Part shown: one piece after another, positions 43,501-50,229 of the stretch
Numbering within the stretch: position 1 is the first letter of the stretch
Layout of the letters: every line of letters begins with the position of its first letter
NCBI GenBank assembly: GCA_037013685.1
Contig: CM072919.1
Location: 32,901,435-32,965,434 of the forward strand
Length of the DNA stretch: 64,000 bases
Origin: Acridotheres tristis
Lineage: Eukaryota > Chordata > Aves > Passeriformes > Sturnidae
Direction: 5' to 3'
Made by a program: the position numbers and the translations under genes
The notes under the pieces: generated by a model
Database searches by the model: none
What the model was told of the DNA's origin: nothing
Seen by the model: only the letters and a program-made list of their open reading frames with translations

Positions 43501-43714
43501 CGGGAAGGCAGCAGGGGAGGGGGACAAGGGAGGGGGGCAAGGGAGGGACAGGGGGCAGGGGCGGGGGAGTGGGACAGGGGCAGGGTGCAGCCCGCTGCCG
43601 GCTCTCACCGTCGGACAGCCAGTCCGTCATGTTGCTGAGGACGTAGACGGGGTTCAGGCTCCTCTCGATGTAGCGCCGGTAGCAGCGCAGGTTCTGCTTC
43701 TCCTCCGCCGTCAT
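22266..43714 (-). CDS. RIGI: RIGI (DDX58, RIG-I) cytosolic RNA sensor, complete, 18 exons
   Basis: RIG-I senses 5'-triphosphate and short double-stranded RNA in the cytosol and signals through MAVS to interferon genes. Eighteen exons (2,784 nt) encode 927 residues, against 925 in human. CARD1 spans roughly 1-87 and CARD2 92-190, followed by a linker to about 240. The helicase has motif I APTGSGKT (Lys272), motif II DECH (374-377), motif III TAS, motif [11 protein letters not shown] (697-706) and motif VI QVRGRGRA. The Hel2 insert and pincer follow family order. The C-terminal domain keeps four zinc cysteines (812, 815, 866, 871), His832 and basic residues 860 and 863. All 17 introns are GT-AG and in phase, with no stop or frameshift. 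The ATG has a purine at -3 (GCC before ATG), and no in-frame ATG lies upstream. Two ISREs upstream indicate interferon induction. RIGI is reported absent in chicken. Confidence 0.98.
22807..22830. repeat. 24-bp perfect palindrome in RIGI intron 17
   Basis: The half-site CTGGTGACTGTG is followed immediately by its exact reverse complement, with no spacer. Directly beside it, AGCTTACAC at 22829-22837 and GTGTAAGCT at 22851-22859 form a second stem of 9 bp. Confidence 0.9.
23103..23312 (+). mobile_element. Probable solo LTR of an avian endogenous retrovirus, RIGI intron 17
   Basis: The interval starts TGTTGACATT and ends CCTTACA (TG...CA ends). It holds a CCAAT-like box near 23178, TATAAAAT at 23219-23226 and AATAAA at 23241-23246, followed by a T/C-rich segment. 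The close TATA to AATAAA spacing resembles avian retroviral LTRs, which have a short R region. No gag, pol or env reading frames flank it, so it would be a solo LTR, antisense to RIGI. Ends are approximate and no clear target-site duplication was found. Confidence 0.6.
24362..24410. repeat. ATCAT-type pentanucleotide-like microsatellite
   Basis: Repeated TCATATCATCATATCA-like units fill this interval in RIGI intron 17, about 160 nt 5' to exon 18's side of exon 17. It is a simple repeat with irregular unit phasing. Confidence 0.85.
24573..24719 (-). CDS. RIGI: RIGI exon 17, pincer and first zinc cysteine pair (residues 781-829)
   Basis: The exon reads [20 protein letters not shown], then [18 protein letters not shown], ending DDIRIIK. 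LLCGKC supplies zinc ligands Cys812 and Cys815. The acceptor TATTAAAG is weak, but phase and alignment (human EKFIRDS with EKVLRDS) support it. Donor GTATGT. Confidence 0.93.
25270..26150 (-). mobile_element. Degenerate CR1 LINE reverse-transcriptase fragment, RIGI intron 16
   Basis: On the minus strand the frames read [18 protein letters not shown], then [52 protein letters not shown] and [11 protein letters not shown]. These follow the order of the CR1 ORF2 RT domain. Stops and frameshifts interrupt it, so it is inactive. The orientation is the same as RIGI. Both ends of the element appear lost and the boundaries are approximate. Confidence 0.9.
26510..26661 (-). CDS. RIGI: RIGI exon 16, motif VI and start of pincer (residues 730-780)
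   Basis: The exon reads [19 protein letters not shown], then [18 protein letters not shown] and [15 protein letters not shown] completes motif VI. Acceptor TATAG, donor GTTTGT, ending in phase 0. Confidence 0.97.
28177..28347 (-). CDS. RIGI: RIGI exon 15, helicase motif V (residues 673-729)
   Basis: The exon reads [17 protein letters not shown], then [19 protein letters not shown] and [17 protein letters not shown]. Motif [11 protein letters not shown] and the start of motif VI are intact. Acceptor CTGTAG, donor GTATGG. Confidence 0.98.
29053..29143 (-). CDS. RIGI: RIGI exon 14 (residues 643-672)
   Basis: The exon reads [19 protein letters not shown], then [11 protein letters not shown] plus the first base of codon 673. 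It aligns with human LTGRGKTNQNTG. An alternative in-frame donor (G|GTAAGA) lies 27 nt upstream, after 29080. Acceptor TCCAG, donor GTATGC. Confidence 0.92.
30420..30568 (-). CDS. RIGI: RIGI exon 13 (residues 593-642)
   Basis: The exon reads [20 protein letters not shown], then [18 protein letters not shown] and [13 protein letters not shown] placed the donor at GTATGA after TTAGTAGCT because this gives ALVAALKKW, matching human ALVDALKNW; a GT six bases earlier would delete two residues in frame. Acceptor TTTCAG. Confidence 0.92.
31462..31597 (-). CDS. RIGI: RIGI exon 12, helical insert (residues 548-592)
   Basis: The exon reads [20 protein letters not shown], then [26 protein letters not shown] matches the human segment exactly. 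Acceptor AAGCAG, donor GTATTT. Confidence 0.97.
31805..32142 (+). repeat. CR1 3' fragment in RIGI intron 11, antisense to RIGI
   Basis: The frame reads [16 protein letters not shown], then [17 protein letters not shown] and WNRLPREEV, followed by GATCCTTGGGGGTCCCCTCC and a terminal TTCTACAATTCTA. This is the CR1 ORF2 end and 3' UTR. It ends about 100 bp from exon 11. Confidence 0.92.
32246..32403 (-). CDS. RIGI: RIGI exon 11, helical insert (residues 495-547)
   Basis: The exon reads [18 protein letters not shown], then [18 protein letters not shown], ending [16 protein letters not shown] matches human GTQKYEQWIV. The 158-nt exon is flanked on both sides by oppositely oriented CR1 copies. Acceptor AATAG, donor GTAAGT. 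Confidence 0.97.
32532..32832 (-). repeat. CR1 3' fragment in RIGI intron 10, sense to RIGI
   Basis: On the minus strand it reads [16 protein letters not shown], then [17 protein letters not shown], and ends at the complement of AATCACAGAACCACTGAGGG. This is the CR1 3' end. It lies about 130 bp upstream of exon 11's acceptor, in the opposite orientation to the CR1 on the other side. Confidence 0.92.
34440..34541 (-). CDS. RIGI: RIGI exon 10 (residues 461-494)
   Basis: The exon reads [16 protein letters not shown], then [17 protein letters not shown]. It enters the Hel2 insertion helices and is the most mammal-divergent helicase exon. Acceptor CTCTAG, donor GTAAGA; both phases fit the neighbours. 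Confidence 0.94.
34962..35124 (-). CDS. RIGI: RIGI exon 9, helicase motif III (residues 407-460)
   Basis: The exon reads [16 protein letters not shown], then [16 protein letters not shown], ending FGNKPET. The TAS triad of motif III is present. Acceptor GCTTAG, donor GTAAGC. Confidence 0.97.
35819..36077 (-). CDS. RIGI: RIGI exon 8, helicase motif II DECH (residues 320-406)
   Basis: The exon reads [19 protein letters not shown], then [17 protein letters not shown] and [19 protein letters not shown], ending SASQLPQ. DECH occupies 374-377. It is the longest internal exon (259 nt). Acceptor TTCCAG, donor GTAAGA. Confidence 0.98.
36928..37081 (-). CDS. RIGI: RIGI exon 7, helicase motif I and Ia region (residues 269-319)
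   Basis: The exon reads [17 protein letters not shown], then [18 protein letters not shown], ending FERS. Walker A is APTGSGKT across exons 6-7, with Ser where human has Cys. Lys272 is the ATP-binding lysine. Acceptor TTGAAG, donor GTAAGT. Confidence 0.98.
37974..38087 (-). CDS. RIGI: RIGI exon 6, linker to helicase motif I (residues 231-268)
   Basis: The exon reads [19 protein letters not shown], then [19 protein letters not shown], and splits the first Gly of the Walker A motif. The Q-motif-like YQIELA segment precedes motif I. Acceptor TCCTAG, donor GTAAGG. Confidence 0.97.
38911..39033 (-). CDS. RIGI: RIGI exon 5, CARD-helicase linker (residues 190-230)
   Basis: The exon reads [19 protein letters not shown] and ends [10 protein letters not shown]. 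It is acidic and poorly conserved, as is typical of this linker. Lys193 (DNGK) sits at the position reported as a ubiquitin acceptor in duck RIG-I. Acceptor TACAG, donor GTAAGT. Confidence 0.93.
40760..40910 (-). CDS. RIGI: RIGI exon 4, CARD2 (residues 140-189)
   Basis: The exon reads [34 protein letters not shown], then [10 protein letters not shown]. Human Lys172, the main TRIM25 ubiquitin site, is Gln170 here and Thr170 is Ser168. Lys167 is present. Acceptor GCACAG, donor GTAAAA. Confidence 0.97.
41393..41571 (-). CDS. RIGI: RIGI exon 3, end of CARD1 and start of CARD2 (residues 80-139)
   Basis: The exon reads [19 protein letters not shown], then [15 protein letters not shown], ending DCDEILQ. 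Acceptor CTGAAAG, donor GTATGG. The 59 complete codons plus the split Gly match human exon 3 in position. Confidence 0.97.
42997..43024. promoter_or_regulatory. ISRE-containing palindrome in RIGI intron 2
   Basis: CTGAAACCGA and its exact complement TCGGTTTCAG are separated by 8 nt. On the minus strand positions 43022-43013 read GAAACCGAAA, a perfect GAAANNGAAA interferon-stimulated response element core. The site lies about 700 nt downstream of the RIGI start codon. Function is inferred from the motif alone. Confidence 0.55.
43280..43411 (-). CDS. RIGI: RIGI exon 2, CARD1 (residues 36-79)
   Basis: The exon reads [14 protein letters not shown], then [18 protein letters not shown] and [12 protein letters not shown] plus the first base of codon 80. 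Acceptor CGCTAG, donor GTGGGT. Human Thr55, important for TRIM25 contact, is Ala here. The exon lies in a CpG-rich stretch. Confidence 0.95.
43412..43608. repeat. G-skewed imperfect tandem repeat filling RIGI intron 1
   Basis: On the + strand this short intron is made mostly of GGGACAGGGCAGGG-like units and runs of four to six G. The RIGI transcript is therefore C-rich here and the template strand is G-rich. It has many runs of three or more G, enough for quadruplex formation on the + strand. Confidence 0.8.
43609..43714 (-). CDS. RIGI: RIGI exon 1, start codon and CARD1 N-terminus (residues 1-35)
   Basis: The exon reads [18 protein letters not shown] then [17 protein letters not shown], ending one base into codon 36 before GTGAGA. 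It aligns with the human start MTTEQRRSLQAFQDYIRK. The start context is CTCGCC before ATG. Confidence 0.97.
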
Positions 43715-43854
43715 GGCGAGGCCGGCTGCGCACCGCCGCCGGCGCTCCCGATCCCGATCCTGGTCCCGAGCCCGGTCCCGAGCCGGCCCCAGCCGTGGTA
43801 CGGGGAGAGCTGGAAGGGACTGAGTGGGAGCCGCCCCCAAGCAGGGAGAGACGG

Positions 43855-43864
43855 GAAAAAGAAA
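43855..43864 (+). promoter_or_regulatory. ISRE core, proximal RIGI promoter (GAAAAAGAAA)
   Basis: This is a perfect GAAANNGAAA match, 141-150 bp upstream of the RIGI ATG, embedded in GGGAAAAAGAAACT. It is the expected binding site for ISGF3 and IRF proteins at an interferon-inducible gene. Confidence 0.65.
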
Positions 43865-43885
43865 CTATAGTCCAGCTGAAGAATG

Positions 43886-43895
43886 GAAACTGAAA
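43886..43895 (+). promoter_or_regulatory. ISRE core, distal RIGI promoter (GAAACTGAAA)
   Basis: This is a second perfect GAAANNGAAA match, 172-181 bp upstream of the ATG and 31 bp from the first (about three helical turns). An IRF half-site-like GAAAGGAAAC follows at about 43904-43913. RIGI is a known interferon-stimulated gene in other vertebrates. Confidence 0.7.
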
Positions 43896-44138
43896 GCGAT
43901 GTGGAAAGGAAACGCTGTTTTCCCCTGGCGTCTGTCTTCAGCAAAAGAAAAAGGGGATTGCCCCCACCCCAGCTAATCGTACGCGCATGCATACGGTTGG
44001 AAAGGCTGGAACCAGCCCGTTTTTGTCGCTGTCAGGATGAGAAAAGCACAGTGAAGAAATAGGAGTAAACACATCGGCCTACCTTCTCTTCCCTCTTGTC
44101 CCCAGAAAAACCTGAACGAGCTCTTATGGGCTATATCC

Positions 44139-44165
44139 GGGGGGGGGGGTGGGGGGGGGGGGCGG
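44139..44165 (+). repeat. G-run (G11 T G12 C G2)
   Basis: An almost uninterrupted G tract lies about 430 bp upstream of the RIGI start codon. It is able to form a G-quadruplex on the + strand. Run length may be inexact because homopolymers are error-prone in assembly. Confidence 0.85.
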
Positions 44166-44534
44166 TTTAAAGGGATAGAAGCACTTCTAAAAGCTTTTAG
44201 AAAATAGATCAGGCAGGTGAACATCAAAAGAGAAGGCTTACCAAAGGGGCAGTCCTGTTGCAGAAAGCACCCACAGTCGGAAGTGCTGCTGAACATGGCA
44301 ACTCCGCCCGCAGACCTCCCTCGCACCATGTGCTGAGTGGATGTGCCATACTCAAACAGACACAAGATTCCTGCTTTCTAAAGCCTGCCAACACAAGACC
44401 ATTGAGTCGTGGGCTTGTATTGGACAGACGGGGCAGAAGGAGGGGCACTGAGGAAGGTACTGACATTTCATTTTCCACTCTTTTCTGGTCCGCTTTTACT
44501 CTCAAGTATTTAATATCCTTTCTTTCCTTTCGCT

Positions 44535-44722
44535 TAAGGCTTCTCTCTGTTGGAAGAGTGATGGGGCATTGGAATAGGCTGCCCAGGGAAGTGGTTGAGT
44601 CACCATTCCTGGTGACCCACCCCTGAATGCGTTTGAGAAAAGGCTCTGTGGCACTTAGTGCCATGGCCTAGTTGGCCTCAATCATCTCAAAGGTCCTTTC
44701 CTAACCTAATTGTTCTGTGATT
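44535..44722 (+). repeat. CR1 3' fragment upstream of RIGI
   Basis: Contains GGCATTGGAATAGGCTGCCC, AGGGAAGTGGTTGAGTCACC, CATGGCCTAGTTGGCCTCAA and a terminal TTGTTCTGTGATTATGTGG. These match the CR1 3' end in + orientation. It sits about 820 bp upstream of the RIGI ATG. Confidence 0.9.
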
Positions 44723-44825
44723 ATGTGGTTTCACAGTAAATAAGGAAAGTACTGTTCTTCTTAAAAGGCTGTAAAGTTCATTAGGGAGCTTTGTAAAAGC
44801 CTTTGGTGTGGTGTATTGTGTAAAC

Positions 44826-44865
44826 CTGATGCCAGATAGCATGAGCCCGAACAGCATGTGGATTG
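44826..44865 (-). other. Weak exon-like interval (40 nt)
   Basis: On the minus strand a pyrimidine tract CCTTCCCTCCTCTATTGCAG precedes this interval and CAG|GTTTAC follows. The open frame across it reads AAIHMLFGLMLSGIR, a hydrophobic stretch. I do not recognise the protein, and the length is too short to be convincing. Confidence 0.15.
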
Positions 44866-45161
44866 CTGCAATAGAGGAGGGAAGGGGCAGCAGAACTTCC
44901 ATGGGTAATTGCATTTTCATTCTGTACGTCAAGAGGATATTAATATATCCCAATACTAAAAAAACCCCAGGCATTTCAGAGACCTTCTTTCCATCATTAA
45001 TGCGAGAAAGCTGCTTGTGAATTGATGCCTCTGTTTAAGGACTACATTGCATTCACTTGCAGGAGTGGGGCTGCTGAGGGTAAGGGGATCTGGCAGTAGG
45101 TAAGGCCCCGGGGGAAACCAGAGTGCTCGTTTCCCAGGATGGCTCTTTGCGTGCATCCTAC

Positions 45162-45246
45162 CTCACTTCCCAGGGATCCTCCATTCCTCACAATGTCCTC
45201 GATTGCAACGTGCACACGCTCCTGCTTCAGCTTCCTGTGCCTAATG
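45162..45246 (-). other. Exon-like interval (85 nt), unidentified
   Basis: On the minus strand a long pyrimidine tract ending TTACTTTTTTCAG precedes it, and GTGAG|GTAGGAT follows. Only one frame is open: IRHRKLKQERVHVAIEDI then VRNGGSLGSE. Its composition looks protein-like but I do not recognise a family. It could be an unannotated exon, a fossil or chance. Confidence 0.25.
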
Positions 45247-47562
45247 CTGAAAAAAGTAAAATACAGAAGAACAAGGGTTGCTTTGGCGTTGAGACCCAAA
45301 GTAGCTCTTTGATGTCCTGAGAGTGTAATATTATATGTACGGTGAGCTGTTAAGGCACAGTAACTATTAACATCAATACAAAATTAATTAGATTTGCTAA
45401 ATCTCTTGGGTTTGTGTGGAAGATGAACTGCCTGTATGCTGGCCTGAGAAATGTGTTGATAAATTATGCTGTATCTCCCTCTGTTGACCAAGACTTGAAT
45501 CACACTTAACTGAAAGTCAAGAGAATGATGGCTTTCTGAGTGTAGTTTTATTTCTACAGGAGGGATCTAAGCTGATCTTTAAAACTGCCCATTTCTGTAA
45601 GTTCCTCAATAATAATCCACCATGCAGAGAATAAAGAAATAGAAAAAAATTAAATACAATTATTAAAATGTAATTACTGTCGTGTGAGACCAGATGGTAG
45701 GTTCTGTTGTGGATGGAGAAATGCATAAAATTAGAAAAACAGCAGACAAGGAGGGCTGCAATTCCTGATCCTTCCGTTACTGCAGAATTCATTGGTATGC
45801 CTCAAAACAGCATAAGGTGCTGGACTGGTTGCTTCACTGCAGTATCTACTGCCTCTCTTGCAAAATCCTCACAGGTCCCCAGCTCTAAACCAAGGGTTTG
45901 AAACACCTTTTGAGCAAACACCGCCATTCTCATTCCGTTGTGACTCCTCCATCTGATCCCATTCGATCTTCCTGTGGGTTAACCTGTAAGAGCAGCAAGT
46001 GTCTTTTCAAAATGATGTTTTGCATGACATTTTATGTTTCTTGGGAAAAAAACCACGATCTCTGTTTAAAATTCTTTTCTCCACCTTAAAATGTTAATTC
46101 TGTTTTCTAAAGACTTTTATATTCCATTCATGAAGGCACGGAAAGACACCCTGCAGAGATATTATAAGATGGTAAAGCTATGCTTGAGTTTACTTTTACA
46201 CTTTGCAAGGCAAAAGACAAGAAACAGAAGAAAAAAATTGTTTAAATTACCTTTGCCTGTTCTGTGTCAGGAGCTCAGCATAGCACATAAGTAGTTTTTT
46301 AACAGAGAAATTATCCTTGTGACATTCTTATCTTTGGCTTAAGTAAAATCTTCAAGATACTGTCTTCTTCAAATCTTCAAGATATTACTGCATTTGAAGT
46401 GGGCTTGAATCTCCTGTAGTGCTTTCAGCCTTCCCTTGTGAAATGAACATCAGTTTTTATTGTAGTGTATTTTGTCTCAAGCACTTTAGATCCTGATACA
46501 ACGAGACAGAAACTGCACCAGAACTCAAGAGCTGAACATGCAAAGAAACAGAAAAGAGCAGAGGGGGCTGACAATGGTTGTTGATGTTTCGTGTCTTATG
46601 AAGCAGACCTGGTGAGTGCTGTCAGCAGGGCTGTTTAGTGCTGCTCACTGATAAACCTTGCCTATCTGGGAGCTAAACTGTTTTTTACAAGACTTCTAAA
46701 GTGTCTTTGTCAACCAACATGTATGATATTATAGTCCTGGTTTTCAACAGGCAATTGGTACTGCACAGTGCTCTTCTCCAAAATATTGCAGGAGCTATTG
46801 GCCCAAAGAAATTTTTGAAGTCCTGGAAACTAGTAAGCGTCTTTGAGGAGAAGATCTGCTGAAGAAATATCACTTCTATCAGGTTCCACCTAGAAGAAGC
46901 ATGTTGACAGGAGCTACATGTGACATTCTCATGTTTTAAGATTATCTTTTTTAATGAGGATTTGAATTAGTGTGAAAATGTGAAACATTTTCAGTCTAAG
47001 GACATAAGCCCATTAAGAATGTTATAAGTCTTCTCTTGCCGTGCAGACTGACAGACATGTGAAGAGGAGCAGCCTGAACCCTTGTTTGATAGGTGCTCAA
47101 TTTGTTTAGTAAATCTTGATACACAGGGTGTCATATTTTTACCTGTCAGTCTGGTGTCCCTTTGGCACAGTCTTGCTGGCCACACAGGTGCCTTGAGGCT
47201 AAGTTTCTTGCACATCAGGTGTTTCTACGATATTGAAGCCCACCTGCACCCATGCAAATACTTGGTTCCTCCACGGCAGAGGTAGAGCATGTGCTCAGCT
47301 GATACACTCAGATTTCAGGTGCGCTGCAGTGCCCCATCCACTGGAGTGATGTACATCATGGCTTTATTTGCACCAAACTATTGCTCACATGATAATCCAG
47401 CTGGATTCAGGGGTAAAAGCTGCTGCTGTGGCAGTCAGTGGGAGCTCTACCACCCTTCTCAAGCACAGCAACACTCACATGGTAAGACTGTCCATGTCAG
47501 TAAGTTTGTCTGTGTGTATCAACATAACTGTGTCTGATAGACTCTCCGTTGGCTTCATCCTC

Positions 47563-47602
47563 AGGTGAATGAATGAATGAATGAATGAATGAATGAATGA
47601 AT
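47563..47602 (+). repeat. (TGAA)n microsatellite
   Basis: About ten near-perfect copies of the tetranucleotide TGAA in a row. It is a simple repeat, likely to vary in length between individuals. Confidence 0.95.
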
Positions 47603-48681
47603 GCAAAACGCTTAAACTGAGCATGCATAATGGATGTTTACTCAAACACCGAATGTTCCAGAAAAATGTCCCAGTTTGAACCCCCTGATGTAGCGCTTTC
47701 CTTAGAGCCTCTCCTAAGTCTTTTAATTCCTTAGCCACTGGCCTAAGCACAGGATGACTCACATGGGTCTCACAAGTTCTTTAAGCCGTGTTTATCCTCT
47801 CAGGCTGTTTCCACTAATGCAACATCACTGACCTCAGCGGATGTATCCCTGACCTGTAATCAAGTAGCAAGTAGAGAAGCAATCCCAAAATCCCTTAGCA
47901 ATGATGAGCTCTATGGTGTTCCGTCCTGAGAGCATAACGTGGTATCATCCAGTAAAATCTCTCACATAAGCATGAAGGCACTGTTCTCATTGAATTAACA
48001 ATACCCAGCAACTTCTGAATTCTCCATGGTCCTACTGCCCAGTCGCTCAAAGGTGGCTTACGGAAGTGCCACAGCATGAAGGCTAACAACTCACTGAAGC
48101 AAGTGTTGCTTTGTTAAAACAAGGCATTTTGATTTTGTTGACATCGATCTGTAATTGCTAACACACTTCTGCTTGCGACTGTATTTCAGAAACAGCTAAT
48201 CATGTTCTGGACAGTGGACAGAAATCCATAAAATGCCATGAATTATGAGCTCAGCAACTAGGAAACTAGTGGTACATACTGGTCTCAGTATGCTTGTATG
48301 TAGCTGGTTTTAATGTATCTACTAGGCAAGGTCCTCCCCAAAGAAAAAACTCAAGAAGTTGGTTGTGGGTGTGGGAGACTTGGAAGACTTGTGAGGAAAG
48401 AGAAGGCAACAACTCCCATGTTCCCTACTACTGTGGTGCAGGCACTTCTGGCCCGTGTCTCTCCAGGGGTGTGGGCCAGGAGCTCACCTGTAGTGTTTGG
48501 CAAAGGCACTCGCTGAGGACATGATCTCCCACAGAGGCCAGACCTCCCTCCGCTGGGAAAATGAATTAAGCAACACAATACATTTTTTGTCTGAGGTGTG
48601 ATGCTATTCATACGGACACTGCTGAGTGTATATCCCATAGCAGCAAAGCAGTGGTCTTTTTTAAGTGTAATACTTGATAAT

Positions 48682-48863
48682 CACAAAAAAACCCCCAAAA
48701 ACAAAAACAAACAAAAAAACCGCACAAGCAAACAAAAACCCACTAAAAAAAAAAAAAGCCCCAAACCAAAAACCCAAAAAACCAACCAAACAAACAAAAA
48801 ACAAAACAAAAATAAACAAACAACAACAACAAAAAACCCCACAAAACAAAAAAACCCCAAAAC
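48682..48863 (+). repeat. A/C-only low-complexity tract
   Basis: About 180 bases composed almost entirely of A and C on the + strand: runs of A broken by one to five C, with only a few G or T. It resembles an expanded and mutated CAAA-type repeat, possibly grown from a retroposon A-tail. Confidence 0.9.
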
Positions 48864-49631
48864 CTCGGAGCTCATCATTGCACGGAGCTCTTGATCAGTC
48901 TCACAATAACATAACTCTATATGGGAAAGTACTCCTGCACTCTGTGATACTGTAATTAGAAGAATTACTAATGTGCTGAGTGCACATCATTAGTGTTTTA
49001 ATGGAAAATGAAATTAAGGAGTCAGTTGGTTACCCTTCTAACAAAGTGATTCTTGAAGAAAACATTAAATACAGTAAGTCTGACCCTTTTGACTAAGTTT
49101 ATGTCTCTAAATGCTCTTCTGAAAAAAATCACAGAACCTAGAACAATAAGCTCATCATTTTAGGCATTGCTACATCAGGTAATAAAGTACTGTGAAGATA
49201 AATGGTTTCTGTCAGAGTGAATGTTGAGTCAAGTAGCAGTTTATGCATGTTGGTACCACACCAAACCATTAAAACACCCTTGCAAAAAGTGGTGAATAGT
49301 TCGGAGTGGAGCTTCATCACAAAAGCTCAATTTCCATGCAATGTCAAGAAAATAGGGGTTTTGAAGTATGTTTTCCAAAATAAGACAAGCGATCAAGGAC
49401 CAAAAATCCATATTTGCAAATTAATATAGACCCGGATGGGTCATATGGTGAGGTCTCTAGACCGACTTCTGACACATTGGTCTTAAAATCTCAATCATAT
49501 ATTTTTTAAATTTCTAGGGTTCTCAACTCCCTTGACAGTTTACTGTTAGTGTATTGAGCATTCTTCCTTTATATTGCTGTGGTTAATCTAAAATCATTAA
49601 AGTTATTCTATATGAAAAATTATTTCCCAGA

Positions 49632-49770
49632 ATGACAGAATGGCTGTGGTTGGTGGCACCTCTGGAAATTACTTAGTTCAATTCTCTGCGCAAAATAGGT
49701 TCAACCAGGTTGTCCAAGCCTGTTTCCACTCAGTTTTTTCAATATTTCCTAGAATGAAGACTCTTGTGCT
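49632..49770 (-). repeat. CR1 3' fragment, decayed
   Basis: The + strand reads ATGACAGAATGGCTGTGGTT, then CACCTCTGGAAATTACTTAG and GGTTGTCCAAGCCTGTTTCC. This is the complement of a CR1 3' end (ATGGTTGAGGTTGG-type), with many substitutions. The minus orientation is clear. Confidence 0.82.
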
Positions 49771-50195
49771 GAATCACCTTGATAGTGCAAAAAATAGTAA
49801 TTGTGTTTAAGTAGCATTTCATTTATTTTACTTAATGTGCGTTGTGTCTTATCTTTTCATCAGGCACTGATGGGTAGTGTCTGGCTCTCTATCTACATAC
49901 CTAACCAGCTATACCTATAAATGTATTTTAGGTATATAAAAATAAATGTGTTTTATTTTATTTGTTTCTCATGAAGTCACACGGAGCAGAAAAAGGCAAG
50001 TTATGGCACTTTTTTCTATGAAACATCACCTTGTCCCAGCTGGCTTTTTTTCCATTTGAGCATTCAATGTAACAATTGCAGAGTGCTTGATATTTCTATT
50101 TTATTCTCTTCCTTGTTCATATAACTTTTGGAAATCCAGACAGCAGGGCCTTTCAGGCCTTTAAACAAGTCACCGCTTTTTGCATAGTTGTGCTT

Positions 50196-50229
50196 AGACA
50201 CACAGACACACAGACACATAGACACACAC
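50196..50229 (+). repeat. ACACAG-type microsatellite
   Basis: Imperfect repeats of GACACACA and GACACAT units. It is a short simple repeat without other context. Confidence 0.85.

Larger units (their letters stand above)
43190..43830. promoter_or_regulatory. CpG-rich island over RIGI exons 1-2 and promoter
   Basis: CG dinucleotides and GC content rise sharply from about 43190 to 43830, against AT-rich flanks. The interval covers exon 1, the 197-bp intron 1, exon 2 and the immediate 5' flank. This is typical of a CpG-island promoter without a TATA box. Confidence 0.75.
44723..48680. other. Upstream flank without supported genes
   Basis: Apart from the two exon-like intervals near 45 kb and a GAAT microsatellite at 47563-47602, I recognise no gene or repeat family here. 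Open frames of up to 95 codons are scattered and unrelated to known proteins. Confidence 0.6.

Noticed and set aside
43108..43638. 176-codon + strand frame opposite RIGI exons 1-2
   Set aside because: It is the antisense shadow of GC-rich coding sequence and the G-rich intron, where stop codons are rare by composition.
43951..43963. NF-kB-like site GGGGATTGCCCC upstream of RIGI
   Set aside because: The 3' half does not fit the kB consensus (G where a pyrimidine is needed), so it was not listed as a regulatory site.
43973..44365. Minus-strand frame with a polyproline run
   Set aside because: The proline run is only the translation of the G-run at 44139-44165.
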